Origin: Patescibacteria group bacterium | GTDB lineage: Bacteria; Patescibacteriota; Microgenomatia; UBA1400; MFAQ01 | DNA length: 35,898 nucleotides | Assembly (NCBI GenBank): GCA_943355005.1 | Contig: CALRDV010000010.1 | Coordinates: 1-35,898, forward strand | Direction: 5' to 3' | In this document: positions 20,131 through 28,146 of the stretch, in pieces | How positions within the stretch are numbered: the stretch's first letter is position 1 | Layout of the letters: every line of letters begins with the position of its first letter | Position numbers and translations under genes: made by a program | Notes under the pieces: model-generated | What the model was told of the DNA's origin: nothing | The model's database searches: none | Seen by the model: the letters and a program-made list of their open reading frames with translations, nothing else

Positions 20131-23100
20131 TTATTTTTTGTGTTTTGTTCCTGGATTGCCACGCTTCGCTCGCAATGACGATATTACATTTATGATGAAA
20201 ATAAAAATGAGGGAAATGGGGATGAGAGCGAGACCGATGAATTCGAGGTATTGGGGAAGGTAGACAATTGCTATGTTTGTAGTGGAGGAGGGAACAGACC
20301 AGGAGTTGTACCAATCGTTCGAGTCCAATTGGCTTAATTTGTTTAAATATGGGTAGTACATAAATATCTTTAGAGTAAGTAGTGCCGGGTGTGACTGCAT
20401 GTCACTTTGAGATACTTCTACGGCCTTCCAGTAGGGGGATTTGGTTTGGTGGAGATTAAGATTTAAATCCCTCTCGGCTTCGCCGCTTCTCCCTTTGACA
20501 AGGGAGAGTGTATAGAGGAATTCGGCGGGATGGGTGGAGGAGAGTTCAAAGTTCTTGGTAGTTGGTGCTTGGTTCTCGGATGGAGCAATGAAGATGGATT
20601 TGAGAAAGTTTAGGGGGATAGGTCGGATAAAAATGGAGGCGAGATTATTTGTGGTGATCTTATTTCCAATGGATTGGTTATAGAGGTGAAGAGTGTATCC
20701 TGCCTGTTCGTTCGAGTTTGCAATGGGTTGAATAATGGACTGGGAAAGTCCAATGGAGTCCAGTCGATCAAAGACATCGCAACGGAAAGTGGAATGATTT
20801 TCAAAACAAATTCCAAGGGGAAGGCCTGACTGAAAATAGTTGGTGAAGGTTAATAAGTAATTTAAAGAGTGGGGAAGGTGACGAAGGTTTAGATAGTCGC
20901 ATTCGATGGCATTTTGGCTTTGGTAGAGAAAACCTTCCGGGGTAACTGTTTTAGAAGTTTTGCCAGTATTAAACTGATCACAATTTAGGTTCTCCGGAAA
21001 GAGCCTGTTACTAGAAGGTAGCTCGCTAATATCGTAGGAACTAGTCGTAATCGGTAAAGAGACTTGGAAGTTTTTTTCACCACCCGATAACTGTATGGTT
21101 TTTTCAGTGATATTGAATAAAAGTAGCGATGAGGAAAATAATTTATCGTGGGTCGATACTTTTACATTTGAGTAATTAATTTCTTGAACGGATTTGGTAT
21201 CGGAGGCTTCTAAAATTAGGTTGACTTGCTGTACCTTGCCTGAGGATTTGACAAATATTTGAGTTTCTCTCGGCTCGGCCTTTGCCTCTAAGGCTTGAGG
21301 AATTTCCAGAGGGTTGAGGTCTTTTCCTGAAATGTTAGCGTTTGCCGGAGTAAGTGAAGATGAACTGTAAGTAAAAGATAGGGAGATCATGGATCCGTCC
21401 GGTATGAATGGAAGTGGGGCTGAGAGACAGCCGATTACGTCGGTACCATAAAGAGAAACACTGTCATTGGTGACGATTTTTTCAATCTTTCTGTTTGGTT
21501 TGATGGTATAACACTGGGTGGGATTTGACTTTGATAAAGCATTGTTTAGGCTGTAGATGTCAGAAGCTAGAGCATCAAAAAGATTTATTTCGAAATTTTC
21601 CTTCGAAGGTAAATACGTGGTAGCCAGTGACATAAAATCGGTGGAAGATGGAATCTCGGCAGGAATCTGAACTGGAAAATATTGATTGCCGACTTGAAGG
21701 ACAAAACTTTCTTTGGTTCCAATTGGGATGTCAATTGTAGATGGTGTGGCGTCTATGTCAATTTGTTTGGAGTCTATAAAAAATACAGGGGTAATTGGAG
21801 TGAACTGTAGTCCAAGATTGTTCCCCATACGACGATATTCAATTTTGACGGGGATGAGTTTTTCGGATTCGGTGAGGGAGGGAAGGGTGAGGGAAAAAGT
21901 TGAGTTATTGGATGGATTCCGGGTCAAGCCCGGAATGACAGATATGTTTGACAATGAAATGGAGGTGGAGAGGTAGCCTGCCTTTTCAGTCCAGTCTCGG
22001 TTAGGACGGAGGGAGAGATTTGAAAATGGGAGAATTGAGTTATCCTGGATTGCCACGTCGCCTTTGGCTCCTCGCAATGACGAATTAAGGGAGAGGAAGT
22101 TTTGAGTTGGCTGAGATAGTTTGGTTTGGTAGAGAAAAATTCTGTCATTAAAACTTTTGGATAAAGTAAATTTGGGGGAGTTGAGAAAATTTTCCAGAGT
22201 CTCATTACCTAAGCCTGTCTTACCATCCGGTGAGATGACGTGTTTGTCCAGAAGAATCCAGTTGACAGAATATTTATCAATAATCTTTTCAAACTCAGAT
22301 TGGTTATTGCTGAAAATTGCCGTAGAAATTTCCTCGTAATATCTTTCAGAATTTTTATCCCAGACATCGAAAGCTCTATCCAGGATTGGCTGTTCAATGC
22401 CATACCAGAGAAATCCTGATCCGCGATAACCCCAGTCATAATAATTCCAACCCCAGAATGTGTATTGAGGTACATTTGCTATTCGTGTAGAAGTGTCTTG
22501 GTTTTTTAGATAGGAAAACAAGTCAAAGTATTCGTTAGGAATTTTTAGCTTCATGTTTGAAGAAATTAGATTCCCCGAAAAAGCAGGAGACGTAAAAAGA
22601 ATCAATGCAACAGAAACACTAAAAAGGGTTAGAACATAAGTGAGCCGACTATGTAAAAATGTAAAAAGATCGAGGATGAACATGCTACCAATAGAGAAAA
22701 AGAAGGCGAACGCCAAAGAAAGAGGAATGGAGAACTTGGTGAATGGAGAGCGGAAAAGTTCACCGATAAGCGGAATGGCACTATTTATAAGTAAGCCTCC
22801 ACCCATAAGGAAAAATAAACAGAGAAAAAGCATAATCATAAATGAGGCTGTCCAGGCAAATTTTTTCTTGACTGAGTAGTAGAGACCAGTGAGAATGACG
22901 ATAAAAATAAGGTAACCAAGAAGGTTTACGAGGGGTGTCGCAAGATGACCGCGCCATACATTAAGAAGGTAGCTAAATTTATTTATACTACTCATATCGA
23001 GGTAGTTGAACAAAAATCCTTTCATAAGAGCCAGGTCCGGAAGGTTGGCAAACTGAAGATTGCGATAGTAGGTCTCAGGGGAAGAAATATTGTTGGCTTT

Positions 23101-23943
23101 TGCTGCTTCTGTTACGTGACCGCCACCAGTTAGAACAAAAAAGGCAACGGGTAAAAGCCAGAAAAGTTGAGGGGTGATGAGGGAAAATAGACTAGCAGAG
23201 ATAATTTTTATAGAGGTTAATGTTTTTCTCTTTTGAAAATAGAACTCTATTAGAAAAGGAATAATGGAAACAAAGAAAACAAGAAAAATAGTTTCGACAT
23301 AGAAAGACGGAGAAGCGATTAAGGAAATTATAAATAATGTGGATAACCTCTTCAGAGAAGGCTTGCTAATATAGGAAATGGTAAAAAAGAGTAACCAGGG
23401 AAGTGCACCATAGAACCAAGTAAAGGTCTCGAATGGAACAAAAAATGTCTGCAAGGTGCTTAAATTGAGGAGATAGAATAGAGCTCCAAGGAAAGAGGCA
23501 AACTGGGTGGTCTTGGCATCTAGTTTTTCTTTGAATAAGTGATGATAGAAGAGAAAATAGACGCCGAGAGGTCCTAAGACGAGGGGTAAAAAAGTGGTGA
23601 TATATCGGATAAGAGAATTATCGATTTTTAATAAACTTAAAAGAAAGACAAGGAGTACTCTGGGAAGATCGGCAGCATGAGCCATGCCCCCCAATAGACC
23701 GAGAGACTGGTACTCTTGCCAGACTGCAAAAAACGCTCTTTTGAGATTTAATAGTGGATTGAGTTCGGACTGAAGATTGTCCCAGCCGACGAGATAAGTC
23801 CCCGGTTCGTAATTGAGGTAGACAAGAAATAGGGTAATGGCGACTAGGGCGAGAACAGGCCAATTAACCCTAAAGAAACGGGGAATGAGCCGAATCTGGC
23901 GGAGTGGGAAGCGGTGTTTCAGTTTGGTGATATTCTTCGGCAC
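20131..23943 (-). CDS. Large membrane protein, GT-C/YfhO-like, with in-frame repeat insertions
   Basis: 1270 aa. About 12 TM helices fill residues 28-460. A long extracytoplasmic region follows, then one TM near 1230-1253 and a short basic tail. An early acidic motif after TM1 (LVGWDNLQSELNP) and the overall layout recall large GT-C glycosyltransferases such as arabinofuranosyltransferase AftD-like or YfhO-like proteins; this is a layout-based guess. Dispersed DNA repeats are translated in frame at residues about 620-634 (SLRGAKGDVAIQD), 668-677 (VIPGLTRNPS), 1145-1160 (KGRSGEAERD) and 1254-1264 (SLRAKRGNPG, the C-terminus). The start is GTG with no Shine-Dalgarno site; it is divergent from the ABC permease gene by 33 nt. 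The likely role is envelope glycan assembly. Confidence 0.8.
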   Translation of the reverse strand: MPKNITKLKHRFPLRQIRLIPRFFRVNWPVLALVAITLFLVYLNYEPGTYLVGWDNLQSELNPLLNLKRAFFAVWQEYQSLGLLGGMAHAADLPRVLLVFLLSLLKIDNSLIRYITTFLPLVLGPLGVYFLFYHHLFKEKLDAKTTQFASFLGALFYLLNLSTLQTFFVPFETFTWFYGALPWLLFFTISYISKPSLKRLSTLFIISLIASPSFYVETIFLVFFVSIIPFLIEFYFQKRKTLTSIKIISASLFSLITPQLFWLLPVAFFVLTGGGHVTEAAKANNISSPETYYRNLQFANLPDLALMKGFLFNYLDMSSINKFSYLLNVWRGHLATPLVNLLGYLIFIVILTGLYYSVKKKFAWTASFMIMLFLCLFFLMGGGLLINSAIPLIGELFRSPFTKFSIPLSLAFAFFFSIGSMFILDLFTFLHSRLTYVLTLFSVSVALILFTSPAFSGNLISSNMKLKIPNEYFDLFSYLKNQDTSTRIANVPQYTFWGWNYYDWGYRGSGFLWYGIEQPILDRAFDVWDKNSERYYEEISTAIFSNNQSEFEKIIDKYSVNWILLDKHVISPDGKTGLGNETLENFLNSPKFTLSKSFNDRIFLYQTKLSQPTQNFLSLNSSLRGAKGDVAIQDNSILPFSNLSLRPNRDWTEKAGYLSTSISLSNISVIPGLTRNPSNNSTFSLTLPSLTESEKLIPVKIEYRRMGNNLGLQFTPITPVFFIDSKQIDIDATPSTIDIPIGTKESFVLQVGNQYFPVQIPAEIPSSTDFMSLATTYLPSKENFEINLFDALASDIYSLNNALSKSNPTQCYTIKPNRKIEKIVTNDSVSLYGTDVIGCLSAPLPFIPDGSMISLSFTYSSSSLTPANANISGKDLNPLEIPQALEAKAEPRETQIFVKSSGKVQQVNLILEASDTKSVQEINYSNVKVSTHDKLFSSSLLLFNITEKTIQLSGGEKNFQVSLPITTSSYDISELPSSNRLFPENLNCDQFNTGKTSKTVTPEGFLYQSQNAIECDYLNLRHLPHSLNYLLTFTNYFQSGLPLGICFENHSTFRCDVFDRLDSIGLSQSIIQPIANSNEQAGYTLHLYNQSIGNKITTNNLASIFIRPIPLNFLKSIFIAPSENQAPTTKNFELSSTHPAEFLYTLSLVKGRSGEAERDLNLNLHQTKSPYWKAVEVSQSDMQSHPALLTLKIFMYYPYLNKLSQLDSNDWYNSWSVPSSTTNIAIVYLPQYLEFIGLALIPISLIFIFIINVISSLRAKRGNPGTKHKK
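20150..20181. repeat. Dispersed palindromic repeat, family 1 (copy 4)
   Basis: CCTGGATTGCCACG-CTTCG-CTCGCAATGACG. It overlaps and encodes the C-terminus of the 1270-aa membrane protein. Confidence 0.85.
20463..20508. repeat. Repeat-like element of a third type, in frame in the 1270-aa gene
   Basis: It contains two small palindromes (GGCTTCGCC and CTCCCTTTGACAAGGGAG) and encodes LVKGRSGEAERD. This sequence type is common as a dispersed element in many bacteria; only one copy was seen here. Confidence 0.5.
21913..21940. repeat. Dispersed palindromic repeat, family 2 (copy 5), inside a coding region
   Basis: GGATTCCGGGTCAAGCCC then GGAATGACA, encoding VIPGLTRNPS in frame in the 1270-aa protein. 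Confidence 0.85.
22042..22085. repeat. Dispersed palindromic repeat, family 1 (copy 5), inside a coding region
   Basis: CCTGGATTGCCACG, a variable centre (GCCTTTGGC), then CTCGCAATGACGAAT. It encodes SLRGAKGDVAIQD in frame in the 1270-aa protein. Confidence 0.85.
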
Positions 23944-23964
23944 AATTTAGTTTAGCATTGGCGG

Positions 23965-23970
23965 TATAAT
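23965..23970 (+). promoter_or_regulatory. -10 box of a leaderless ABC permease transcript
   Basis: TATAAT ends 6 nt before the GTG start at 23977. There is no room for a Shine-Dalgarno site. Confidence 0.6.
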
Positions 23971-23976
23971 TTAGTA

Positions 23977-24765
23977 GTGAGAATTTCCGTTTATAAGGAT
24001 AGTTTGATTTACGGATTGACTCAGGTGACGAACTATAGAAGTGAGGTGTGGCTGACTATTCTGAATAAGTTTGTTTATCTGGCGTCAATTATTTTTTTGT
24101 GGTCGATTATCGGGAAAACAATTAACGGAATAGCTGGGGTGACTTCTCTGATTTCTTACTTTTTGATTGCTAATGGTGTTCAGGGATTGGTGGACGCTGA
24201 ATCTTTGAGGTATTCTAAAGTGTTAAATCATGAGGTAAAACTGGGAGGGCTCAGTGCGCATTTACTAAGGCCAATTAATCCGGTGTTGTTTCTTTACTTC
24301 TCTTTTTTGGGAACTAGGGGAGTAACCTTATTGATGACTATTATTATGATGGCGGTGGGTTTTGCGTTTTTGCCGTCGATAACGGTCTTGCAAATTGCTT
24401 TATTTTTGGTCAGTTTAATAATGGCTTTTATTGTAGGTTTTGTTTTTAATCTGTTTGTGGGAAGCCTTTCTTTCTGGACACCGGAAGCGAATCATCTGCA
24501 GAATGTTTTTTCTCATGTAATCCGAGTATTTAGCGGGGTATTGATTCCAATATCTTTTTTCTCCGGAAATATGAAAACTATTTTGTTACTTTCTCCTTTT
24601 CCATCGATGGCTTATTTATCGTCCATTATTATGCAAAATCAAAAATTGAATTCGGATATGTGGATGATTTTTGGAGCCTCTATTTTTTGGTCGGCATTGC
24701 TATTACCACTGGGTTTTTGGTTTTGGAAGATAGGATTAAAACGATATGAAGCCATCGGTATTTGA
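23977..24765 (+). CDS. ABC-2 type transporter permease (first)
   Basis: 262 aa with six predicted TM helices and a short N-terminal cytoplasmic segment (MRISVYKDSLIYGLTQVTNYR), typical of ABC-2 export permeases. The sequence resembles the DUF990-type permeases that occur as a pair with one ATPase. It starts with GTG directly after a TATAAT box (leaderless) and overlaps the second permease gene by 20 nt. With the next two genes it forms a complete exporter; the substrate is unknown. The neighbouring GT-C-like gene makes an envelope glycan or lipid-linked product conceivable, but there is no direct evidence. Confidence 0.85.
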   Translation: MRISVYKDSLIYGLTQVTNYRSEVWLTILNKFVYLASIIFLWSIIGKTINGIAGVTSLISYFLIANGVQGLVDAESLRYSKVLNHEVKLGGLSAHLLRPINPVLFLYFSFLGTRGVTLLMTIIMMAVGFAFLPSITVLQIALFLVSLIMAFIVGFVFNLFVGSLSFWTPEANHLQNVFSHVIRVFSGVLIPISFFSGNMKTILLLSPFPSMAYLSSIIMQNQKLNSDMWMIFGASIFWSALLLPLGFWFWKIGLKRYEAIGI

Positions 24766-25570
24766 GGAACTAAAAATCAGATGGGTAATCTTGAAAGCGA
24801 ACACGATGTTCTCTGTCAAAGAATCACTTGCTTATAGCTTGAATAACTGGGGAGGATTGGCCTCGACGACTGTGTACATGGTGACTTATTTGGTTTTTTT
24901 GTCGGCGATATTTGGAAGAGTTAAGACTCTCGCCGGATACAACTACTCAGAAATTCTTTTGCTAACTCTGGTCAGCCAGTTTAATTTCTATCTGGCATGG
25001 GTGTGGAGTATTCGAAACTTAGACCAGCTGGGAGAAGATGTGAAGACAGGAAAACTAGATCTAATTCTTACCAAACCGTTACCGGCACTTTGGTATGTAA
25101 CTATTCAAAAAGTAAATCTATTTATGCTGTTATTTGAGATGTGGCCAGCGACTCTTCCTCTAATATATCTGTTGGTTAAAAATGCGGATTTTCATATAAG
25201 TTTATGGGGAACATTTTTGGGGGTTTTAACATTTGTATTTGGAAGTATTGCAATTCATTGTTTCCAGTTTGTTCTGACCCTTGTATCGTTTTGGACCGGA
25301 GAGTACAAGGGGTTAAACGGATTAAGTTACCAGATTGCTTTTTTTGGAGACACAACCCCTTTGGAAGCTTATCCAAATCGTATAATGAGTTTGGGTCTTA
25401 CTGTGATTCCCTTCCTGATTCACACTGCCCTAACAACTTCATTAATTTTGGGAAAGACGACCGATGTGAGGTGGGTGTTTTTATCGTTCTTTGTAATGAT
25501 GACTTTTATAATTATTAAAATTAAAATGTGGAATTTGGCACTGCGCCAGTACTCTTCCGCCTCATCATAA
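24746..25570 (+). CDS. ABC-2 type transporter permease (second)
   Basis: 274 aa, six predicted TM helices, with a cytoplasmic N-terminus (ELKIRWVILKANTMFSVKES). It is weakly similar in layout to the first permease, so the exporter is probably a heterodimer. The motif VKTGKLDLILTKPLPALWY after the second helix is typical of DUF990/ABC-2 permeases (first copy: HEVKLGGLSAHLLRPINPV). It overlaps the first permease and is followed after 2 nt by the ATPase. Confidence 0.87.
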   Translation: MKPSVFEELKIRWVILKANTMFSVKESLAYSLNNWGGLASTTVYMVTYLVFLSAIFGRVKTLAGYNYSEILLLTLVSQFNFYLAWVWSIRNLDQLGEDVKTGKLDLILTKPLPALWYVTIQKVNLFMLLFEMWPATLPLIYLLVKNADFHISLWGTFLGVLTFVFGSIAIHCFQFVLTLVSFWTGEYKGLNGLSYQIAFFGDTTPLEAYPNRIMSLGLTVIPFLIHTALTTSLILGKTTDVRWVFLSFFVMMTFIIIKIKMWNLALRQYSSASS

Positions 25571-25572
25571 AA

Positions 25573-26541
25573 ATGGAAAATATAATCAGGGTAAAAAGCT
25601 TAACAAAAATTTACCAAGTGCCAACAAAACAAAGTTTCTGGAAGAGTGTTTTCTTTGCCAAGAATATGCCACTGGTGGCTGTAGATAAGATTAATTTTTC
25701 GATAAAAGAAGGGGAGTCGGTGGCACTACTTGGACCGAACGGAGCAGGGAAAACAACAACATTAAAAATGCTTACGGGACTACTCTACCCAAGTGCCGGG
25801 GAGATAAAAGTTTTGGGATTTACACCGACGGACAGGAAGCGAGAATATCTTAAACAGATTGCTTTGGTGATGGGGAATAAAAGTGGGTTGTCTTGGGACT
25901 TGTCCGCCAGACAAAGCTTTAATTTATTTAAGACAATTTATCAAATCTCCGACGAAGATTTTGAAAGACGATTGGTAGAATTGACTGAGCTGCTTGATGC
26001 CGAAAAACAACTGGATACACCCATCAGAAAATTGTCTCTGGGGCAGAGATTAAAGATGGAATTAATTGGTGCAATTTTGCATCGGCCAAAACTGTTATTT
26101 TTGGATGAGCCGACAATTGGACTCGATGTGGTTTCCAAAAGAAAAATTAGAAATTTCTTAAGATATTTACACGATAAAGAAAAGACGACGATAATCTTAA
26201 CGAGTCATGAAATGGCGGATATAGAGATGGTGTCCGATAGAGTGATGGTGATCAATCAGGGAAAAATTGTTTTTGATGATTCATTGGAAAAACTACTGCA
26301 TAAATATCAGGACAAAAAATATTTAACGGTGACATTTTACAAACCGGTTCCTGTCTCAAAAATGAAGAATTTGGGGGAAGTAATAAGCAGAAAGGAGCTG
26401 TCCTACACACTGGAAATTCCGAAAGAAAATCAAGGTAAGGTGATGGCCTATCTGACCGATAATTTTGACGTGGATGATATCGATGTGAAGAGTATCCCCC
26501 TGGATGAGATTATTGAGGATCTGTTCGAAAAGACGAAATAA
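25573..26541 (+). CDS. ABC transporter ATP-binding protein
   Basis: 322 aa. Walker A is GPNGAGKTT, the signature is LSLGQ (a variant of LSGGQ), and Walker B is LLFLDEPTIGLD; a switch His follows (TSHEM). A C-terminal domain of about 90 residues follows the nucleotide-binding domain, as in export ATPases of the NatA/DrrA type. Start 25573 (MENIIRVKSLTKIYQ) is used rather than the upstream in-frame start at 25528, which would overlap the permease. It powers the two permeases upstream. No clear terminator separates it from the convergent transposase gene. Confidence 0.93.
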   Translation: MENIIRVKSLTKIYQVPTKQSFWKSVFFAKNMPLVAVDKINFSIKEGESVALLGPNGAGKTTTLKMLTGLLYPSAGEIKVLGFTPTDRKREYLKQIALVMGNKSGLSWDLSARQSFNLFKTIYQISDEDFERRLVELTELLDAEKQLDTPIRKLSLGQRLKMELIGAILHRPKLLFLDEPTIGLDVVSKRKIRNFLRYLHDKEKTTIILTSHEMADIEMVSDRVMVINQGKIVFDDSLEKLLHKYQDKKYLTVTFYKPVPVSKMKNLGEVISRKELSYTLEIPKENQGKVMAYLTDNFDVDDIDVKSIPLDEIIEDLFEKTK

Positions 26542-26546
26542 ATCAA

Positions 26547-26592
26547 GGACCTACGAGGACAGTCCCTCCTACGGCGGGCAGGCCTTGAAGGC
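26547..26592. repeat. Degenerate palindrome flanking the RAYT gene (3' side)
   Basis: CCTACGAGGACAGTCCCTCC is a degraded relative of the CCTACAAGGAGACTCCTTG palindrome on the other side of the transposase gene. A TCAAGG/CCTTGA pair encloses it. Confidence 0.45.
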
Positions 26593-26607
26593 GTTTATAT
26601 TTTGGGT

Positions 26608-27291
26608 TTAGTTGTAGTCCAAAGCAGAGAAGTAAATTGGAGTAATGTCGAGAGGTTCTTCGACAAAATTTTGATATGAATTTTTGTTGTTTCCGAAGTT
26701 TCTTAAAATCTCTTCAGGATTAATCCAGGTCTGTCGGAAGTTGCCAAGGTAATTGCGATATGAAGAATATTTGTATTCCGAAAGACTACAAGGAGTCTCC
26801 TTGAAGATGGGGAGGTCTAGGGGGTTTTGGTGGATATATTTTGAGAGGTGGATCCACTGATTTTCAGTCTCAACCTTGACTGCCTTGTAAGTATCTTGAA
26901 AAAGATGTCCAACTCTCTTGTATCGAGTATTGAAATATCTGACATATTTGGTTGACAATGAGCGCATAAAAAAATTTATAGCCTGTTCAGAGTTTTGATG
27001 AACAAAAAGATGAAAGTGGTTTGGCATTAAGCAGTAGGCTAAAAGTTCAATTTCGTCTAGATAATTTTTCGATTTTCTACTTGGAGAGATTGACTTCAAG
27101 ACCTTCAAGGAGACTCCTTGAAGGTCTGTTTGGTTTTGAAAATCTTGGCTGGTGAGATAGAACTTGAGGTAGGATAGAAATGTTTTGTAATCTTGATCGT
27201 CCAGAAAAATGATGCGTTTCTCAACCCCTCGATTGTATATATGGTAATAAGCTCCGGCTTCATATTCTTTTATAGCGTTTTTTGAGGGCAC
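26608..27291 (-). CDS. REP-associated tyrosine transposase (RAYT, Y1 family)
   Basis: 227 aa. HUH motif LMPNHFHLF with the catalytic Tyr in LSKYIHQNP, plus the N-terminal YHIYNRG signature of IS200-like single-strand transposases. RAYTs are domesticated enzymes that act on short palindromes (REPs). Here perfect palindromes built on CAAGGAG-N-CTCCTTG lie upstream (27324) and, strikingly, twice inside the gene (26786, 27100), translated in frame as PCSL and LQGVSLKVL. The start is GTG with no Shine-Dalgarno site. All catalytic residues are present, so it may be active. Confidence 0.9.
   Translation of the reverse strand: MPSKNAIKEYEAGAYYHIYNRGVEKRIIFLDDQDYKTFLSYLKFYLTSQDFQNQTDLQGVSLKVLKSISPSRKSKNYLDEIELLAYCLMPNHFHLFVHQNSEQAINFFMRSLSTKYVRYFNTRYKRVGHLFQDTYKAVKVETENQWIHLSKYIHQNPLDLPIFKETPCSLSEYKYSSYRNYLGNFRQTWINPEEILRNFGNNKNSYQNFVEEPLDITPIYFSALDYN
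26786..26806. repeat. REP-like palindrome inside the RAYT gene
   Basis: CTACAAGGAGTCTCCTTGAAG; the core CAAGGAG-T-CTCCTTG is perfect. Confidence 0.75.
27100..27126. repeat. Perfect 27-nt palindrome inside the RAYT gene
   Basis: Arms GACCTTCAAGGAG and CTCCTTGAAGGTC around one central A. It shares the core of the palindrome upstream of the gene. Confidence 0.85.
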
Positions 27292-27323
27292 TAAATTAAT
27301 ATTACTTCTTTGAGTTAATTTCG

Positions 27324-27346
27324 CCTACAAGGAGACTCCTTGTAGG
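27324..27346. repeat. Perfect 23-nt palindrome upstream of the RAYT gene
   Basis: Arms CCTACAAGGAG and CTCCTTGTAGG around one central A; probably the REP cognate to this RAYT. Confidence 0.85.
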
Positions 27347-27369
27347 TGGTGGAAATAATATTATGGGGC

Positions 27370-27378
27370 TGGTATAAT
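27370..27378 (+). promoter_or_regulatory. Extended -10 promoter with a leader of about 120 nt
   Basis: TGGTATAAT ends at 27378; no clear -35. The leader to 27508 contains small inverted repeats (AGGC/GCCT near 27443-27460) before a strong GAGGAGG Shine-Dalgarno site. No known riboswitch recognised. Confidence 0.45.
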
Positions 27379-27508
27379 ATGTAGGTGATCGAGGAGTACT
27401 TTTCTAGATAAAAAGATAGAGTTAGCCAATAAACAATTCAAGGCTAGTTAGTGCCTAGTAAACTGTACGGGCTGAATAAGCTAAAATCTTGCGATTGAGG
27501 AGGTTGAG

Positions 27509-28087
27509 GTGACAATACTCAAGACAGTCCTGTTTGATCTTGATAATTCCATTATGGACTTTGGAGGTAGACTTGAGGAAATCTTTGCAAAGGAGTTTCC
27601 TTTTGTTAAGTTTCCTCTACCTCATGAAAGAACTACCTTGTATGTGGATGAGCAGATTAAAGACCCTGAGCATCGGCGTCTTGTGCCGATGGTGGTGGCG
27701 AGAAAGGGATTTTTCCTGGACATGCTGCCTATACCAGGCGCAATTGAGGCTGTTAGAAAAATAAGTTCACTGAAAAATGTGAACTTAGTGGTTTGCACTT
27801 CTCCGTTGAAAATAGTTGGGTGGAGTGTAGAGGAGAAGTATGAATCGGTTACTCGATGGCTAGGAAGCGAGTATGCTGAGAAGATGATTGTTACAAGAGA
27901 TAAGACTCTTGTGTCCGGGCTTGTTCTGGTCGACGATAATCCGAAAATTGAAGGTGCGAATCCTTCGCCGACCTGGAAACAGGTAACAGTTCGCCAGCCG
28001 TACAATCTCAATTGTGGTCTCGAAACTATACACTTTGATTCTTACGATGGTTATAAAGATTTTTACGAGTGGCTGAAATACGATTAA
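27509..28087 (+). CDS. 5'(3')-deoxyribonucleotidase-like HAD phosphatase
   Basis: 192 aa. HAD motif I is FDLDNS (nucleophile and acid/base Asp), motif II is CTSP, and the end of the core carries VDDNP. KGFFLDMLPIPGAIEAVRKI and a KYESVTRWLG...TRDKTLV run match the NT5C family that dephosphorylates deoxynucleoside 5'- or 3'-monophosphates. Motif I has DLDN instead of the usual DMDG, so fine specificity may differ. The start is GTG 27509, 5 nt after GAGGAGG. It probably balances dNMP pools or salvages nucleosides, which fits a host-dependent cell. A terminator follows. Confidence 0.87.
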   Translation: MTILKTVLFDLDNSIMDFGGRLEEIFAKEFPFVKFPLPHERTTLYVDEQIKDPEHRRLVPMVVARKGFFLDMLPIPGAIEAVRKISSLKNVNLVVCTSPLKIVGWSVEEKYESVTRWLGSEYAEKMIVTRDKTLVSGLVLVDDNPKIEGANPSPTWKQVTVRQPYNLNCGLETIHFDSYDGYKDFYEWLKYD

Positions 28088-28093
28088 GTTTTA

Positions 28094-28120
28094 AGCTCTG
28101 CCGAAAGGTGGGGCTTTTTT
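28094..28120 (+). terminator. Rho-independent terminator
   Basis: AGCTCTGCC-GAAA-GGTGGGGCT (G-U pair included) with T6. Confidence 0.8.
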
Positions 28121-28132
28121 GTGGATTTTTGG

Positions 28133-28138
28133 TATATT
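28133..28138 (+). promoter_or_regulatory. -10 box of a leaderless GNAT transcript
   Basis: TATATT lies 5 nt before ATG 28144 and 8 nt before ATG 28147; no Shine-Dalgarno site. Confidence 0.5.
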
Positions 28139-28146
28139 ATGGAATG

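Noticed and set aside
20150-20181. Possible true C-terminus of the 1270-aa protein in the repeat
   Set aside because: The ORF is open through the repeat, so I kept it. The repeat-coded tail probably replaced an earlier stop, but this cannot be shown from one sequence.
5809-22085. CRISPR array
   Set aside because: The repeats are dispersed singly or in pairs and kilobases apart, without regular spacers or cas genes.
27379-27508. Riboswitch in the leader of the deoxyribonucleotidase gene
   Set aside because: Only small inverted repeats are visible and no known aptamer core was recognised.
28069-28146. Longer start for the GNAT protein
   Set aside because: The extension runs through the end of the upstream gene, its terminator and the -10 box, so the start at 28144/28147 is much more likely.
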